Below are positions 45,963 through 54,749 of a DNA stretch of 64,000 bases, in pieces. Below the pieces are notes generated by a model. That model was not told the origin of the DNA and did not search any database. It saw only the letters and a list, made by a program, of their open reading frames with translations. The DNA is from Blautia massiliensis (ex Durand et al. 2017) (GTDB lineage Bacteria; Bacillota; Clostridia; Lachnospirales; Lachnospiraceae). The DNA lies in contig NZ_LN913006.1 of the NCBI RefSeq assembly GCF_001487165.1, forward strand, positions 3,149,860-3,213,859, written 5' to 3'. Made by a program: the position numbers and the translations under genes. The stretch's first letter is position 1; each line of letters begins with the position of its first letter.

Positions 45963-47564
45963 ATGAATATAAAACGAGCAAAGCAGGAGATCAGAGATTC
46001 CATAGAAGCATATCTTTCAAAGGACGAATTCGGTGAGTACCGGATCCCGGCGATCCGACAGAGACCGATCCTTCTTATGGGCCCTCCGGGAATCGGAAAG
46101 ACACAGATTATGGAACAGATAGCAAGGGAATGCGGGATTGCTCTTGTTTCCTATACCATTACCCACCACACCAGGCAGAGTGCTGTGGGACTTCCTTTTA
46201 TTGTAAAAAAGAATTATGGTGAGGAAGAATTTTCTGTCACGGAATATACCATGAGTGAGATCATTTCGTCCGTTTACGACAAAATGGAAAAAACAGGTCT
46301 GAAAGAAGGCATCCTGTTCATTGATGAGATCAACTGCGTATCTGAAACACTAGCGCCGATGATGCTGCAGTTCCTTCAGGGAAAAACCTTCGGAAACCAG
46401 AAGGTGCCGGAAGGCTGGGTGATCGTCACAGCAGGCAACCCGCCAGAATATAACAAATCCGTCCGGGAATTCGATGTGGTCACTCTGGACCGTATCAAGA
46501 AGATCGATGTGGAGGCAGACTTTGATGTATGGAAGGAATACGCCTATCAGCAGGGAATTCATCCGGCGGTGATCTCCTATCTGGAGCTTCGCAGAAAAAA
46601 TTTCTACAGGGTGGAGAATACCGTAGACGGAAAAATCTTTGCCACAGCCAGAGGCTGGGAGGATCTTTCCCGTCTGATCCAGGTTTATGAGATCCTTGGA
46701 AAAACCGTAGACCGTGAGGTGGTCAGTCAGTACATTCAGCACAGGATGATCGCGAAGGATTTTGCAGGCTATCTGGCTCTTTATTATAAGTACAGAACGG
46801 ACTATAAAGTGGAGGACATCCTGAAAGGAAAGTGGGATCCCATTACTCTGGGTAAGATCCGCACAGCCTCTCTGGACGAGCATTTGAGCATTGTAAGCCT
46901 TCTCAACGGAAAGCTCAGCGAGCTTTTTACAGAATGCTATCTTACCGATGCCTACCTCACGAAACTGTATGATTATATGGTGTACTTCAGAGAAAATCAG
47001 GACAGCCTCACAGCAAAAAATCTCATGGAAAAAGCAGAGGCGGATCTTGAAAAGGACAAAAAGAGTGAGCTTCTTACAAAACAGCAGGAGCGTATACAGA
47101 AACGTGTTGTGTCATTTTTTGAAAATGCGTCCGGATTGAAATCAACCTCGGGATCAATTGGATCGGAATCAACCGGATCAGATAAAACCGGATCAGGTTC
47201 AGAGCTGGCAGGAGGCGGAAGTGCCGCAGCAGAATCGGAAGTTCCATCATCAAACCGGAACTATGAGTTTGTGAAAGCCCTCTTTGAATCCGAAACCGAA
47301 GCCTACGAAAATCGAACCGATGAAATATCTCTTACTCTTCAGAACGTCTTCGACTTCATGGAAGCTGCTTTTGGGGACAGCCAGGAAATGGTGGCATTTA
47401 TCACAGAACTGAATGCCAACTATTATAGTCTCTGGTTCATTCGGGAGAACGGTTCTGACCAGTATTACAGGCATAATAAAGGTCTTCTTTTTGACGACCG
47501 CCAGAAAATGCTTCTGGGCCAGATGGAGGAAGTGGAAAACATTCTCAATAATGGAATAAAATAA
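45963..47564 (+). CDS. MoxR-type AAA+ ATPase
   Basis: 533 residues from ATG 45963 (MNIKRAKQEIRDSIEAYLSKD) after AAGGAG. Walker A is GPPGIGKTQ (about 41-49), Walker B FIDEINC and sensor 1 TAGNPPEYN, with the MoxR-like opening RQRPILLMGPPG. Residues about 395-440 are a Ser/Gly-rich linker (SGSIGSESTGSDKTGSGS), and a helical C-terminal domain follows. It is the likely partner of the VWA/metallopeptidase-like protein at 32322, but the beta-glucoside locus lies between them. Confidence 0.88.
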   Translation: MNIKRAKQEIRDSIEAYLSKDEFGEYRIPAIRQRPILLMGPPGIGKTQIMEQIARECGIALVSYTITHHTRQSAVGLPFIVKKNYGEEEFSVTEYTMSEIISSVYDKMEKTGLKEGILFIDEINCVSETLAPMMLQFLQGKTFGNQKVPEGWVIVTAGNPPEYNKSVREFDVVTLDRIKKIDVEADFDVWKEYAYQQGIHPAVISYLELRRKNFYRVENTVDGKIFATARGWEDLSRLIQVYEILGKTVDREVVSQYIQHRMIAKDFAGYLALYYKYRTDYKVEDILKGKWDPITLGKIRTASLDEHLSIVSLLNGKLSELFTECYLTDAYLTKLYDYMVYFRENQDSLTAKNLMEKAEADLEKDKKSELLTKQQERIQKRVVSFFENASGLKSTSGSIGSESTGSDKTGSGSELAGGGSAAAESEVPSSNRNYEFVKALFESETEAYENRTDEISLTLQNVFDFMEAAFGDSQEMVAFITELNANYYSLWFIRENGSDQYYRHNKGLLFDDRQKMLLGQMEEVENILNNGIK

Positions 47565-47816
47565 TATGTCTTACCAATTTATTATTTACTATTGATTAAA
47601 TTGGGGAATTATCGTATAATATTTACTATAAAAGTCCGGAAAATAGAGAGGGCAAATAGTCAAAATGCACAGACTGGCTGAATGGCTGCAGAGCGATCAG
47701 CTGTTGCAGAACTGCATGATGACTGAGAATGGTAAATATCCACTTGTCTATATTCCGGGATTTTTATGTAAAGGAAGGCAACACAATAATAAAGGAAGGC
47801 GGCCGAAACGGACGAC

Positions 47817-48551
47817 ATGTTTACAAAGATTACAGAAGAACGAGCATTTGACGGAATATTAGCGCAGATCATAGAAAATATCCGGCGGGGAGAACTGAAG
47901 CCGGGGGACACTTTACCTGCGGAACGTGTTATGGCAGAATCACTGGGAGTTTCCAGACCTGCTGTCCGTGAAGTCCTGCGGGCACTGGAGCTGATGGGAA
48001 TTGTCACAACGGTCCGCGGCGGGGCCAACTATATTACCGAGAATATGGATCAGTGGCTTTCTGCACCACTGGCCCTTCTTTTTCAGCTGAATAACAGCCA
48101 TGTACAGCAGGTACAGGAACTTCGTTCTGCGCTGGAGCAGGAGGCTGCGCTTCTTGCAGCCGGGAATTGTACGGAGAAGGATGCATTAGATCTGCGTTCC
48201 ATCCTGGCACAGCTGGAGAGCTCAGAGGACGAGAAAGCCCGTGCAGGTCTTGATAAGAAGCTTCATACGAAGATTGGCAGGATCGCAGGGAATCCTATGA
48301 TCTACAATGTCCTGGATGCGGCAGCGCAGCTGACTGAGGAGATCATTTCCGGCACCCGAGCCTATATTATGCAGAAACATAATTCCGCTCTGGAGGTGGA
48401 TGAGCAGCACAGAAGGCTGGTGGAAGCCATTATTTCCGGAGACCGGAACCAGGCGGAGAAGCTGATGCGCGAACATATGGAAACCATTGAGAAATATATA
48501 CTGGAGATTGCGCAGCAGCAGGGGGAGAACAGCCTTGTATTTCATCGCTGA
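47817..48551 (+). CDS. FadR/LldR-type GntR transcriptional regulator
   Basis: 244 residues from ATG 47817. The winged helix has IIENIRRGELKPGDTLPAERVMAESLGVSRPAVREVLRALELMGIV. The FCD domain follows (about 90-230) with LDKKLHTKIGRIAGN and EQHRRLVEAIISGD supplying metal ligands. The length and sequence match the LldR/PdhR group. TGGT-N3-ACCA operators lie directly downstream in the promoter of the dehydrogenase gene, so it most likely represses the malate/lactate operon in response to a hydroxy- or keto-acid. Confidence 0.92.
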   Translation: MFTKITEERAFDGILAQIIENIRRGELKPGDTLPAERVMAESLGVSRPAVREVLRALELMGIVTTVRGGANYITENMDQWLSAPLALLFQLNNSHVQQVQELRSALEQEAALLAAGNCTEKDALDLRSILAQLESSEDEKARAGLDKKLHTKIGRIAGNPMIYNVLDAAAQLTEEIISGTRAYIMQKHNSALEVDEQHRRLVEAIISGDRNQAEKLMREHMETIEKYILEIAQQQGENSLVFHR

Positions 48552-48598
48552 TCCACCTGAAAAAATTAAATAAAATTTCAGTAAAAATCCCGTTAATC

Positions 48599-48663
48599 TG
48601 GTAAGACCACTATTGATTTTGGTAAGACCGCGTGCTATAATAGGGACTGTATTGGTAATACCA
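48599..48663 (+). promoter_or_regulatory. Three TGGT-N3-ACCA-type operators
   Basis: TGGTAAGACCA (48599-48609), TGGTAAGACCG (48620-48630) and TGGTAATACCA (48653-48663) match the operator consensus of the FadR/PdhR/LldR subfamily. The middle one lies between the -35 and -10 boxes and the third lies just downstream of the start point, positions suited to repression. Confidence 0.82.
48613..48641 (+). promoter_or_regulatory. Promoter of the dehydrogenase/malic enzyme operon
   Basis: TTGATT (48613-48618) and a perfect TATAAT (48636-48641) are separated by 17 bp. The promoter gives a long leader of about 260 bp that contains the 15-bp repeats. Confidence 0.75.
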
Positions 48664-48703
48664 AAAAAGTTTGATATTATGGCAGCATCCTGAAGGCTTC
48701 ATG

Positions 48704-48808
48704 ACGAGACAGCATAAGATGAGACAGCGTAAGTTGGGACAGCATGAGACTAGACAGCGTAAGGTAAGATAGCATGAGGCAGGACAGCATAAGACGAGAC
48801 AGCACAGG
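48704..48808 (+). repeat. 15-bp tandem repeat, seven degenerate copies
   Basis: Units of the type ACGAGACAGCATAAG start at 48704, 48719, 48734, 48749, 48764, 48779 and 48794. The core RGACAGCRTRAG is the best kept part. They lie in the 5' leader of the dehydrogenase gene, are not coding on the plus strand (stops in the frames checked) and have no spacers. Confidence 0.88.
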
Positions 48809-48908
48809 ATGAAGGTTACTGTACCCCTGCAGTATCGTATAAAATATGCTTCAGGCCACAGCGTGGGCGGTAACCTGCCGGAAATATCAGGAGAAAGGAC
48901 TTGCGATT

Positions 48909-50039
48909 ATGGGATATGTAAAATGGAGTTATGACACACTGAACCATTTCTGCGGAGACGTTTTTAAAGCGTTTGGCTTTTCTGAGGAAGAAGGAAGCAT
49001 CATTAAAGATGTTCTTCTGACTGCTGATCTGTATGGGATCGAGAGCCACGGAATGCAGAGAATGGTTCGTTACCATAAAGGAATCGAGAAGGGGACTATT
49101 CATCCCCAGGCGAAACCGGAAGTTGTTTTTGAGACACCGATTTCTGCTGTGATAGACGGACATAATGGAATGGGCCAGCTGATCAGCCATTTTGCCATGG
49201 AAAAGGCAATTGAGAAGGCAAAGACAACTGGTGTGGGAATCGTAAGTGTACGAAATTCCAACCATTTCGGTATTGCAGGATATTATGCGAACATGGCCTG
49301 CCATGAAGGCCTTCTTGGAATGGCATGTACCAACTCCGAGGCGATCATGGTACCGACTTTTGGAAGAAAGGCTATGTTGGGCTCCAACCCGATCGCAGTC
49401 GCTATGCCTGCAGACCCGTATCCGTTTTTCTTTGACTGTTCCACAACAGTTGTAACCAGAGGTAAACTGGAAATGTATAATAAGATGGGCAAGCCTCTTC
49501 CGAATGGCTGGGCACTTGACAAAAACGGTCATGCCAGCAATAATGCACCGGATGTACTTGCAAACATCGTAGCCAAGAAGGGCGGCGGAATCATGCCTCT
49601 TGGTGGAAACGAGGAAGTCAGCGGAAGCCATAAGGGATATGGCTATGGAATGCTCTGTGAGCTGTTCAGCTCTATTCTTTCCATGGGCGTTACCTCCGAT
49701 AAATGCTGTACATTCCCGGATAAGACCGGTATCTGCCATGGATTTATGGCGATTAACCCGGCGGCATTCGGAGATCCGGATGCGATCCGCAAGCATTTTT
49801 CAGAATATCTTGAGGCACTTCGGGAGAGTCCGAAGGCAGACGGTCAGGACAGGATCTATACACACGGCGAGAAAGAGGTAGCTGCTGAAAAAGACAGAAA
49901 AGAGAATGGCATTCCGGTCAACGACAATACCATGGTAGAGCTTGCTGATCTCTGCAGTTATCTGAAGCTTGATTTTGGCTCTTATTTTGAAGGCTATGAG
50001 CTTCCGAAGGACAGTAAATTCTTCAATGGTAATTATTAA
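48909..50039 (+). CDS. Ldh-family (MDH2/YlbC-type) malate/L-lactate dehydrogenase
   Basis: 376 residues from ATG 48909 (MGYVKWSYDTLNHFCGDVFKA). Family blocks are GIESHGMQRM, VRNSNHFGIAGYYANMA, NSEAIMVPTFG, GSNPIAVAMPA and GSHKGYGYGML. These NAD(P)-dependent 2-hydroxyacid dehydrogenases act on malate, lactate, ureidoglycolate or sulfolactate. The malic enzyme gene follows by 56 bp and the FadR-type regulator precedes, so malate is the most likely substrate. An upstream in-frame start at 48846 is less likely. Confidence 0.88.
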   Translation: MGYVKWSYDTLNHFCGDVFKAFGFSEEEGSIIKDVLLTADLYGIESHGMQRMVRYHKGIEKGTIHPQAKPEVVFETPISAVIDGHNGMGQLISHFAMEKAIEKAKTTGVGIVSVRNSNHFGIAGYYANMACHEGLLGMACTNSEAIMVPTFGRKAMLGSNPIAVAMPADPYPFFFDCSTTVVTRGKLEMYNKMGKPLPNGWALDKNGHASNNAPDVLANIVAKKGGGIMPLGGNEEVSGSHKGYGYGMLCELFSSILSMGVTSDKCCTFPDKTGICHGFMAINPAAFGDPDAIRKHFSEYLEALRESPKADGQDRIYTHGEKEVAAEKDRKENGIPVNDNTMVELADLCSYLKLDFGSYFEGYELPKDSKFFNGNY

Positions 50040-50095
50040 TTCAGGTAATCCTTTTGAAATGAAATATATCATAATTATCCAAGGAGGAAAAGAAA

Positions 50096-51271
50096 ATGGA
50101 TTATGCAAAAGAGTCATTAAGACTGCACGGAGATTGGAAAGGTAAGATCGAGGTTGTTACAAGAGTGCCGGTTGAGAATAAAGACGACCTTTCTCTTGCA
50201 TATACACCAGGTGTAGCTCAGCCTTGCCTTGAGATCCAGAAAGATATCAATAAATCCTACGAGCTTACAAGAAGATGGAATATGTGTCTTGTTGTAACAG
50301 ACGGTTCCGCAGTTCTTGGTCTTGGTGACATCGGACCGGAAGCCGGTATGCCTGTAATGGAAGGTAAATGTGTACTGTTCAAGGCATTCGGCGATGTAGA
50401 TGCATTCCCGCTTTGCATTAAGAGCCATGATGTAGACGAGATCGTAAATACTATTTACATGATCTCCGGATCCTTCGGTGGTGTTAACCTTGAGGATATC
50501 TCCGCTCCGAGATGCTTTGAGATCGAGAAAAAACTGAAAGAGAAATGTGATATTCCGATCTTCCACGATGATCAGCACGGAACTGCAGTTATCACACTTG
50601 CAGGTCTGACAAACGCTCTGAAGGTTGTCGGAAAGAAGAAAGAGGATGTTCGTATCGTTATGAACGGTGCAGGTGCAGCTGCTATCTCTATCTGCAGACT
50701 TCTTCTGAAAGCAGGCTTCAAGGATGTTACACTCTGCGATAGAAAGGGTGCCATCTATGAGGGACGTACAGAAGGAATGAACCCGGTTAAGGAAGAGATG
50801 AGCAAGCTCACAAACCTTCAGAAGAAACAGGGATCTCTTGCAGAGATGCTGGTTGGCGCGGATGTATTTATCGGTGTTTCCGCTCCTGGAGCAGTTACAA
50901 CAGAGATGGTTAAGACCATGAACAAAGATGCCATCATCTTCGCATGCGCAAACCCGACACCGGAGATCTTCCCGGATGACGCAAAAGCAGGCGGAGCAAA
51001 GGTTATCTCCACAGGAAGAAGTGACTTCCCGAACCAGATCAACAACGTTCTTGCATTCCCTGGAATCTTCCGTGGTGCATTTGATGTAAGAGCAAGTGAT
51101 ATCAACGATGAGATGAAGATCGCAGCTTCCAAGGCTCTTGCAGATCTGATCACAGATGAGGAGCTTTCTCCGGAGTATATCATTCCGAAGGCATTCGACA
51201 AGAGAGTCGGACCGGCTGTCGCAAAAGCAGTAGCAGAGGCAGCAAAAGCAACAGGCGTAGCACGTATCTGA
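50096..51271 (+). CDS. NAD-dependent malic enzyme
   Basis: 391 residues, ATG 50096 after AAGGAGG. It is the short prokaryotic malic enzyme type. Motifs include SLAYTPGVAQPC with the catalytic Tyr, TDGSAVLGLGDIGPEAGMPVMEGK, FHDDQHGTAV with the metal ligands and the NAD fold MNGAGAAAISICRLL. It decarboxylates malate to pyruvate. With the upstream dehydrogenase it allows malate to be taken to either oxaloacetate or pyruvate. Confidence 0.94.
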   Translation: MDYAKESLRLHGDWKGKIEVVTRVPVENKDDLSLAYTPGVAQPCLEIQKDINKSYELTRRWNMCLVVTDGSAVLGLGDIGPEAGMPVMEGKCVLFKAFGDVDAFPLCIKSHDVDEIVNTIYMISGSFGGVNLEDISAPRCFEIEKKLKEKCDIPIFHDDQHGTAVITLAGLTNALKVVGKKKEDVRIVMNGAGAAAISICRLLLKAGFKDVTLCDRKGAIYEGRTEGMNPVKEEMSKLTNLQKKQGSLAEMLVGADVFIGVSAPGAVTTEMVKTMNKDAIIFACANPTPEIFPDDAKAGGAKVISTGRSDFPNQINNVLAFPGIFRGAFDVRASDINDEMKIAASKALADLITDEELSPEYIIPKAFDKRVGPAVAKAVAEAAKATGVARI

Positions 51272-51323
51272 TCTTAAGCGCCTGATACGAACCAAAACAG
51301 CCCTTCATTAAGAAGAATATATC

Positions 51324-51362
51324 AGACACCCGTACTCTGTAACCCGGTACGGGTGTCTTTTT
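51324..51362 (+). terminator. Rho-independent terminator after malic enzyme
   Basis: AGACACCCGTAC (51324-51335) pairs perfectly with GTACGGGTGTCT (51347-51358), followed by TTTT. Confidence 0.88.
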
Positions 51363-51387
51363 GTTTCCCAGCAGGTGGTATTACCCT

Positions 51388-51416
51388 TTGACAAATGTCC
51401 TCGCAGTGAGTACAAT
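51388..51416 (+). promoter_or_regulatory. Promoter of hisC
   Basis: A consensus TTGACA (51388-51393) and TACAAT (51411-51416), with a 17-bp spacer, lie 34 bp before the hisC start. Confidence 0.8.
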
Positions 51417-51449
51417 AGCAAAAGAATATGATAGGAGGTTAAGCACAGC

Positions 51450-52508
51450 ATGAAACCATGGGAAGCTAATATACGAAAAGTAGTGCCGTATACTCCTGGC
51501 GAGCAGCCAAATGAGAGCGGCATGATCAAACTGAATACAAACGAGAATCCATATTCACCGGCTCCGGGTGTGGAGAAGGCGCTGAAGGCCCTTGATGCCG
51601 ATACCCTGAGACTTTATCCGGATCCGACAGCAGGAGACCTGGTACACAGTATTGCCGCGTTCTACGGCCTGAAGGACGAGCAGGTATTTACAGGCGTTGG
51701 TTCCGATGACGTACTGGCTATGTGTTTTCTCACATTTTTTAATTCAGAGAAACCGATCCTGTTCCCGGACATCACTTATTCTTTCTATGATGTATGGGCA
51801 GATCTTTTAAGGATCCCATATGAGCGCCCGGCATTAGATGAGGAGTTCCATATCCGTAAGGAAGATTATTTCCGTGAAAACGGCGGAATCGTATTCCCTA
51901 ATCCCAATGCACCGACCGGCGTGGAAATGCCTCTTTCTGAGATCGAGGAGATCGTGGCAAAGAATCCGGAGAGTATCGTGATTGTAGATGAGGCGTACGT
52001 GGATTTCGGAGCAGCATCCGCACTGCCGCTGATCGAAAAATATGATAATCTGCTTGTTGTGCAGACCTTCTCCAAGTCCAGATCCCTGGCAGGAATGCGT
52101 ATCGGATATGCCTTCGGAAATCCGGAGCTGATCAAATATCTCAATGATGTGAAATATTCCTTTAACTCCTATACCATGGATCGTACTACCATCGCGGCTG
52201 GTGTGGCATCTATGGAGGATAAGGCATATTTTGAGGAATGCTGCCATAAGATCATTACAACAAGAGAGTGGACAAAGGCAGAGCTCAGGAAGCTTGGATT
52301 TTCCTTCCAGGATTCCAGATCCAACTTTATCTTTGCCACACATGAGAGCTGTCCGGCCAAAGAGCTTTTCGCAGCACTGAGGGAGAAACATATCTATGTA
52401 AGATATTTCCCGAAGGACAGGATCGACAATCATCTCCGTATCACCATCGGTACCGATGAGGAGATGAAAAAGCTGGTAGAATTCCTGACGGAATATCTGC
52501 AGAAATAA
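51450..52508 (+). CDS. hisC: Histidinol-phosphate aminotransferase
   Basis: 352 residues, a fold-type I PLP enzyme. The N-terminus IRKVVPYTPGEQP...IKLNTNENPYSP, the VGSDDVLAM block and the PLP lysine Lys209 in QTFSKSRSLAGMRIGY are diagnostic. It converts imidazole-acetol phosphate to histidinol phosphate. It is not next to other his genes, a common situation for a stand-alone HisC, so broader aromatic-aminotransferase activity is possible. It is followed after 16 bp by a membrane protein gene. Confidence 0.92.
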   Translation: MKPWEANIRKVVPYTPGEQPNESGMIKLNTNENPYSPAPGVEKALKALDADTLRLYPDPTAGDLVHSIAAFYGLKDEQVFTGVGSDDVLAMCFLTFFNSEKPILFPDITYSFYDVWADLLRIPYERPALDEEFHIRKEDYFRENGGIVFPNPNAPTGVEMPLSEIEEIVAKNPESIVIVDEAYVDFGAASALPLIEKYDNLLVVQTFSKSRSLAGMRIGYAFGNPELIKYLNDVKYSFNSYTMDRTTIAAGVASMEDKAYFEECCHKIITTREWTKAELRKLGFSFQDSRSNFIFATHESCPAKELFAALREKHIYVRYFPKDRIDNHLRITIGTDEEMKKLVEFLTEYLQK

Positions 52509-52524
52509 CAGTTAAGGAGGTACT

Positions 52525-53025
52525 ATGGAAGTACTGGTACAATGGTTTTCACACCACCTTGCACAGTTTATCTCTCCCGAGGGAGCTGTGTTCATCATTT
52601 CTATGATCCCGATACTGGAGCTTCGCGGCGGCCTTCTGGCAGCTTCTTTGCTGAAGATATCGGCTGCGAAGGCACTGCCGATCTGTATCGTGGGAAATAT
52701 TATTCCGATTCCGTTTATCCTGCTTTTTATCCGGCAGATCTTTAAATGGATGAAAAAAACAAAGACGTTCAGAGGTCTGATCACAAAGCTGGAAAACAGA
52801 GCTATGGGAAAGAGTGACCAGATCAAGAGATATGAATTTCTGGGACTTTTGCTGTTTGTGGGAATCCCTCTTCCGGGCACAGGAGCCTGGACAGGTGCAC
52901 TGATCGCCTCTCTTCTTGAGGTGGATATCAAAAAATCCTCCATTGCGATCCTGTGCGGACTTTTTATGGCAAGTGCCATTATGTATATTGTTTCTTATGG
53001 AATTGTAGGAAATGTAGTGCATTGA
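52525..53025 (+). CDS. Small membrane protein of the Sm_multidrug_ex (COG2426) family
   Basis: 166 residues with three to four hydrophobic segments. The characteristic blocks are ISMIPILELRGGLLAASLL near residue 25 and LLLFVGIPLPGTGAWTGALIASLL near 108. The family is annotated as a putative small multidrug exporter, but its function is unproven. It is probably co-transcribed with hisC from the promoter at 51388. Confidence 0.85.
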   Translation: MEVLVQWFSHHLAQFISPEGAVFIISMIPILELRGGLLAASLLKISAAKALPICIVGNIIPIPFILLFIRQIFKWMKKTKTFRGLITKLENRAMGKSDQIKRYEFLGLLLFVGIPLPGTGAWTGALIASLLEVDIKKSSIAILCGLFMASAIMYIVSYGIVGNVVH

Positions 53026-53073
53026 TCGATCGCAGAGAAGGAATGTCTTTTTGATCGAGATCGGATTGAAAAT

Positions 53074-53156
53074 AAAGAAATCCCTTACCGGATCTGTAAA
53101 ATAATATGTGTTCTGTATTCCGGAAACATATCAGAGATCGGTAAGGGATTTCTTTA
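53074..53156. terminator. Bidirectional terminator between the membrane protein and pilT
   Basis: AAAGAAATCCCTTACCG (53074-53090) pairs perfectly with CGGTAAGGGATTTCTTT (53139-53155). It serves convergent transcripts. Confidence 0.88.
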
Positions 53157-53197
53157 TGTGTTTTTACATATCAGGCAGAGGTATACCGAGAAGATCC

Positions 53198-54259
53198 TTA
53201 CATAAATCTGCGCTTCAGCATGTCCGCGTTTAAAGCGTATTTCAGAGCTGTATCCCTGGTGATACGGCCTTTTTTATATAATTCCAGAAGGCTCTGGTCC
53301 ATAGAACGCATCTGCTCCTGACCGGATGTGGAGATCACGCCTTCGATTTGGTGTACTTTATTGTCGCGGATCATATTGCGGATGGCAGGAGTCAGGCGCA
53401 TGATCTCGAAAACAGGAATGTTGCGTCCGTCCACATCCGGGATCAGCTGCTGGGAGATCACAGCCTGAAGGACCATGGAAAGCTGGAGGGCGATCTGATG
53501 CTGCTGGGATGGCTCAAACACGTCCATGATGCGTTCGATGGTGTTGGCTGCTCCCAGAGTATGCAGGCTGGAAAGGACAAGATGACCGGTTTCCGCAGCG
53601 GTCATGGCAGTCTGGATGGTTTCATGATCACGCATCTCTCCAAGAAGGATTACATCCGGGCTCTGGCGTAGTGTGGCACGAAGAGAAGTCAGATAGCTTT
53701 CGGTGTCGGTACAGATCTCGCGCTGGCTGACGATACAGCGATCATGGCGGTGGAGATATTCCAGAGGATCCTCCAGAGTGATGATGTGGCCTTCCCGGGT
53801 ATGGTTGATCCGGTCGATCAGGCAGGCCATAGTGGTGGATTTACCGCTTCCGGCAGAACCGGTAACAAGGACCATGCCACGGGTATAGTCGGAGATATTC
53901 ATCACATCCTCCGGAATGGAAAGCTCTGCAGGATCCGGCAGCCGGAAGGCGATCACGCGGATCACGGCAGCCAGGGAACCACGCTGCTTGTAGGCATTGA
54001 CACGAAATCTGGAAACACCGGGAATGGAAAAAGAAAAGTCATCATCACCGGTTTCCATAAGACGGGATATATCGCGGTTTTCCGCAAGGCCGTAAATGGT
54101 GCGGAGTAAATTTTCTGTCTGATCAGGCATCAGCCTGTCACCACGGTCCAAAAGATGACCGTCGATCTTTTCTGCCAGGGGGCGGCCTGCGATGATAAAG
54201 ATATCAGAGACACGCCGGTTGGCAGCTTCTGCTAAAAATTCAGGAATAGGGGTATCCAT
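53198..54259 (-). CDS. pilT: Type IV pilus retraction-type ATPase PilT
   Basis: 353 residues from ATG 54259 (MDTPIPEFLAEAANRRVSD) after GGAGA, 4 bp past the stop of the preceding gene. Walker A is GSAGSGKS (134-141), the Asp box TLEDPLEY, Walker B DVILLGEMRD (202-211) and the His box TGHLVLSSLHT. The length and the N-terminal PAS-like domain fit PilT rather than PilB. It is the last gene of the pilus operon. No PilB, PilM-N-O or prepilin peptidase is in the window, so these must be elsewhere or this is a reduced system. Confidence 0.92.
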   Translation of the reverse strand: MDTPIPEFLAEAANRRVSDIFIIAGRPLAEKIDGHLLDRGDRLMPDQTENLLRTIYGLAENRDISRLMETGDDDFSFSIPGVSRFRVNAYKQRGSLAAVIRVIAFRLPDPAELSIPEDVMNISDYTRGMVLVTGSAGSGKSTTMACLIDRINHTREGHIITLEDPLEYLHRHDRCIVSQREICTDTESYLTSLRATLRQSPDVILLGEMRDHETIQTAMTAAETGHLVLSSLHTLGAANTIERIMDVFEPSQQHQIALQLSMVLQAVISQQLIPDVDGRNIPVFEIMRLTPAIRNMIRDNKVHQIEGVISTSGQEQMRSMDQSLLELYKKGRITRDTALKYALNADMLKRRFM

Positions 54260-54263
54260 AGGT

Positions 54264-54749
54264 TTATTCTCCTTTAAATACATTCTGGTGGTTGTCAGGT
54301 TGCCAGAATCCGGTAAGCTCTGTGTTCCATTGCAGGATCTGATAAGCGGAAGAGCTTTTTTTCTGCGGATAAAAAATCTCAAGCACTACAGAAAGCTGTT
54401 GTGTCTCGGAAATTCCAACGGAAAAGGAAAGGGTGTGGCTGTGGGAATCCCAGCTGAGATCGTTCCTTGTGTCCGCAAGCGTTTGTATCATGGAAAAATA
54501 TCTGGTCTCATCGGAAGCTTTTTCCCTGTATTGCTCCAGATCATCACGGATTTCTGAAACGGTTTCTGTGGCGCTTGCGCAGCCGGTGTAATAATTTTCG
54601 GTCTGTTTCATAGAATGTCTGGCTGTGTTAAGACTGGATCTGGAGCTTCCAAGAGTAAGCAGAGCAAGTACACAGAGACACAGCACAGAGAAGATAAGAA
54701 ACAGGGAAGGAATGCCGACAGTTACAAAAAACGTATGCTTCTGTTTCAA
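54264..54749 (-). CDS. Pilus-operon protein with one N-terminal membrane segment
   Basis: 161 residues. The hydrophobic segment FFVTVGIPSLFLIFSVLCLCVLALLTLG lies at residues 7-34. The rest is soluble, with a helix (SEIRDDLEQYREKA) and beta-strands. It overlaps the upstream gene by 4 bp. The layout is that of minor pilin or PilN/PilO-like assembly subunits. No prepilin cleavage motif is clear. Confidence 0.7.
   Translation of the reverse strand: MKQKHTFFVTVGIPSLFLIFSVLCLCVLALLTLGSSRSSLNTARHSMKQTENYYTGCASATETVSEIRDDLEQYREKASDETRYFSMIQTLADTRNDLSWDSHSHTLSFSVGISETQQLSVVLEIFYPQKKSSSAYQILQWNTELTGFWQPDNHQNVFKGE

Noticed and set aside
47665..47862. 65-codon frame before the FadR-type regulator
   Set aside because: It has no ribosome binding site, runs into the regulator gene in another frame and has no recognisable features.
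48704..48808. 15-bp repeats as a CRISPR array
   Set aside because: The units are directly adjacent, with no unique spacers, and there are no cas genes nearby.
50117..51295. 392-codon open frame antisense to malic enzyme
   Set aside because: The sense strand encodes a textbook malic enzyme. The antisense product is Cys/Ser-rich with no domain signature, a known artefact of codon bias.
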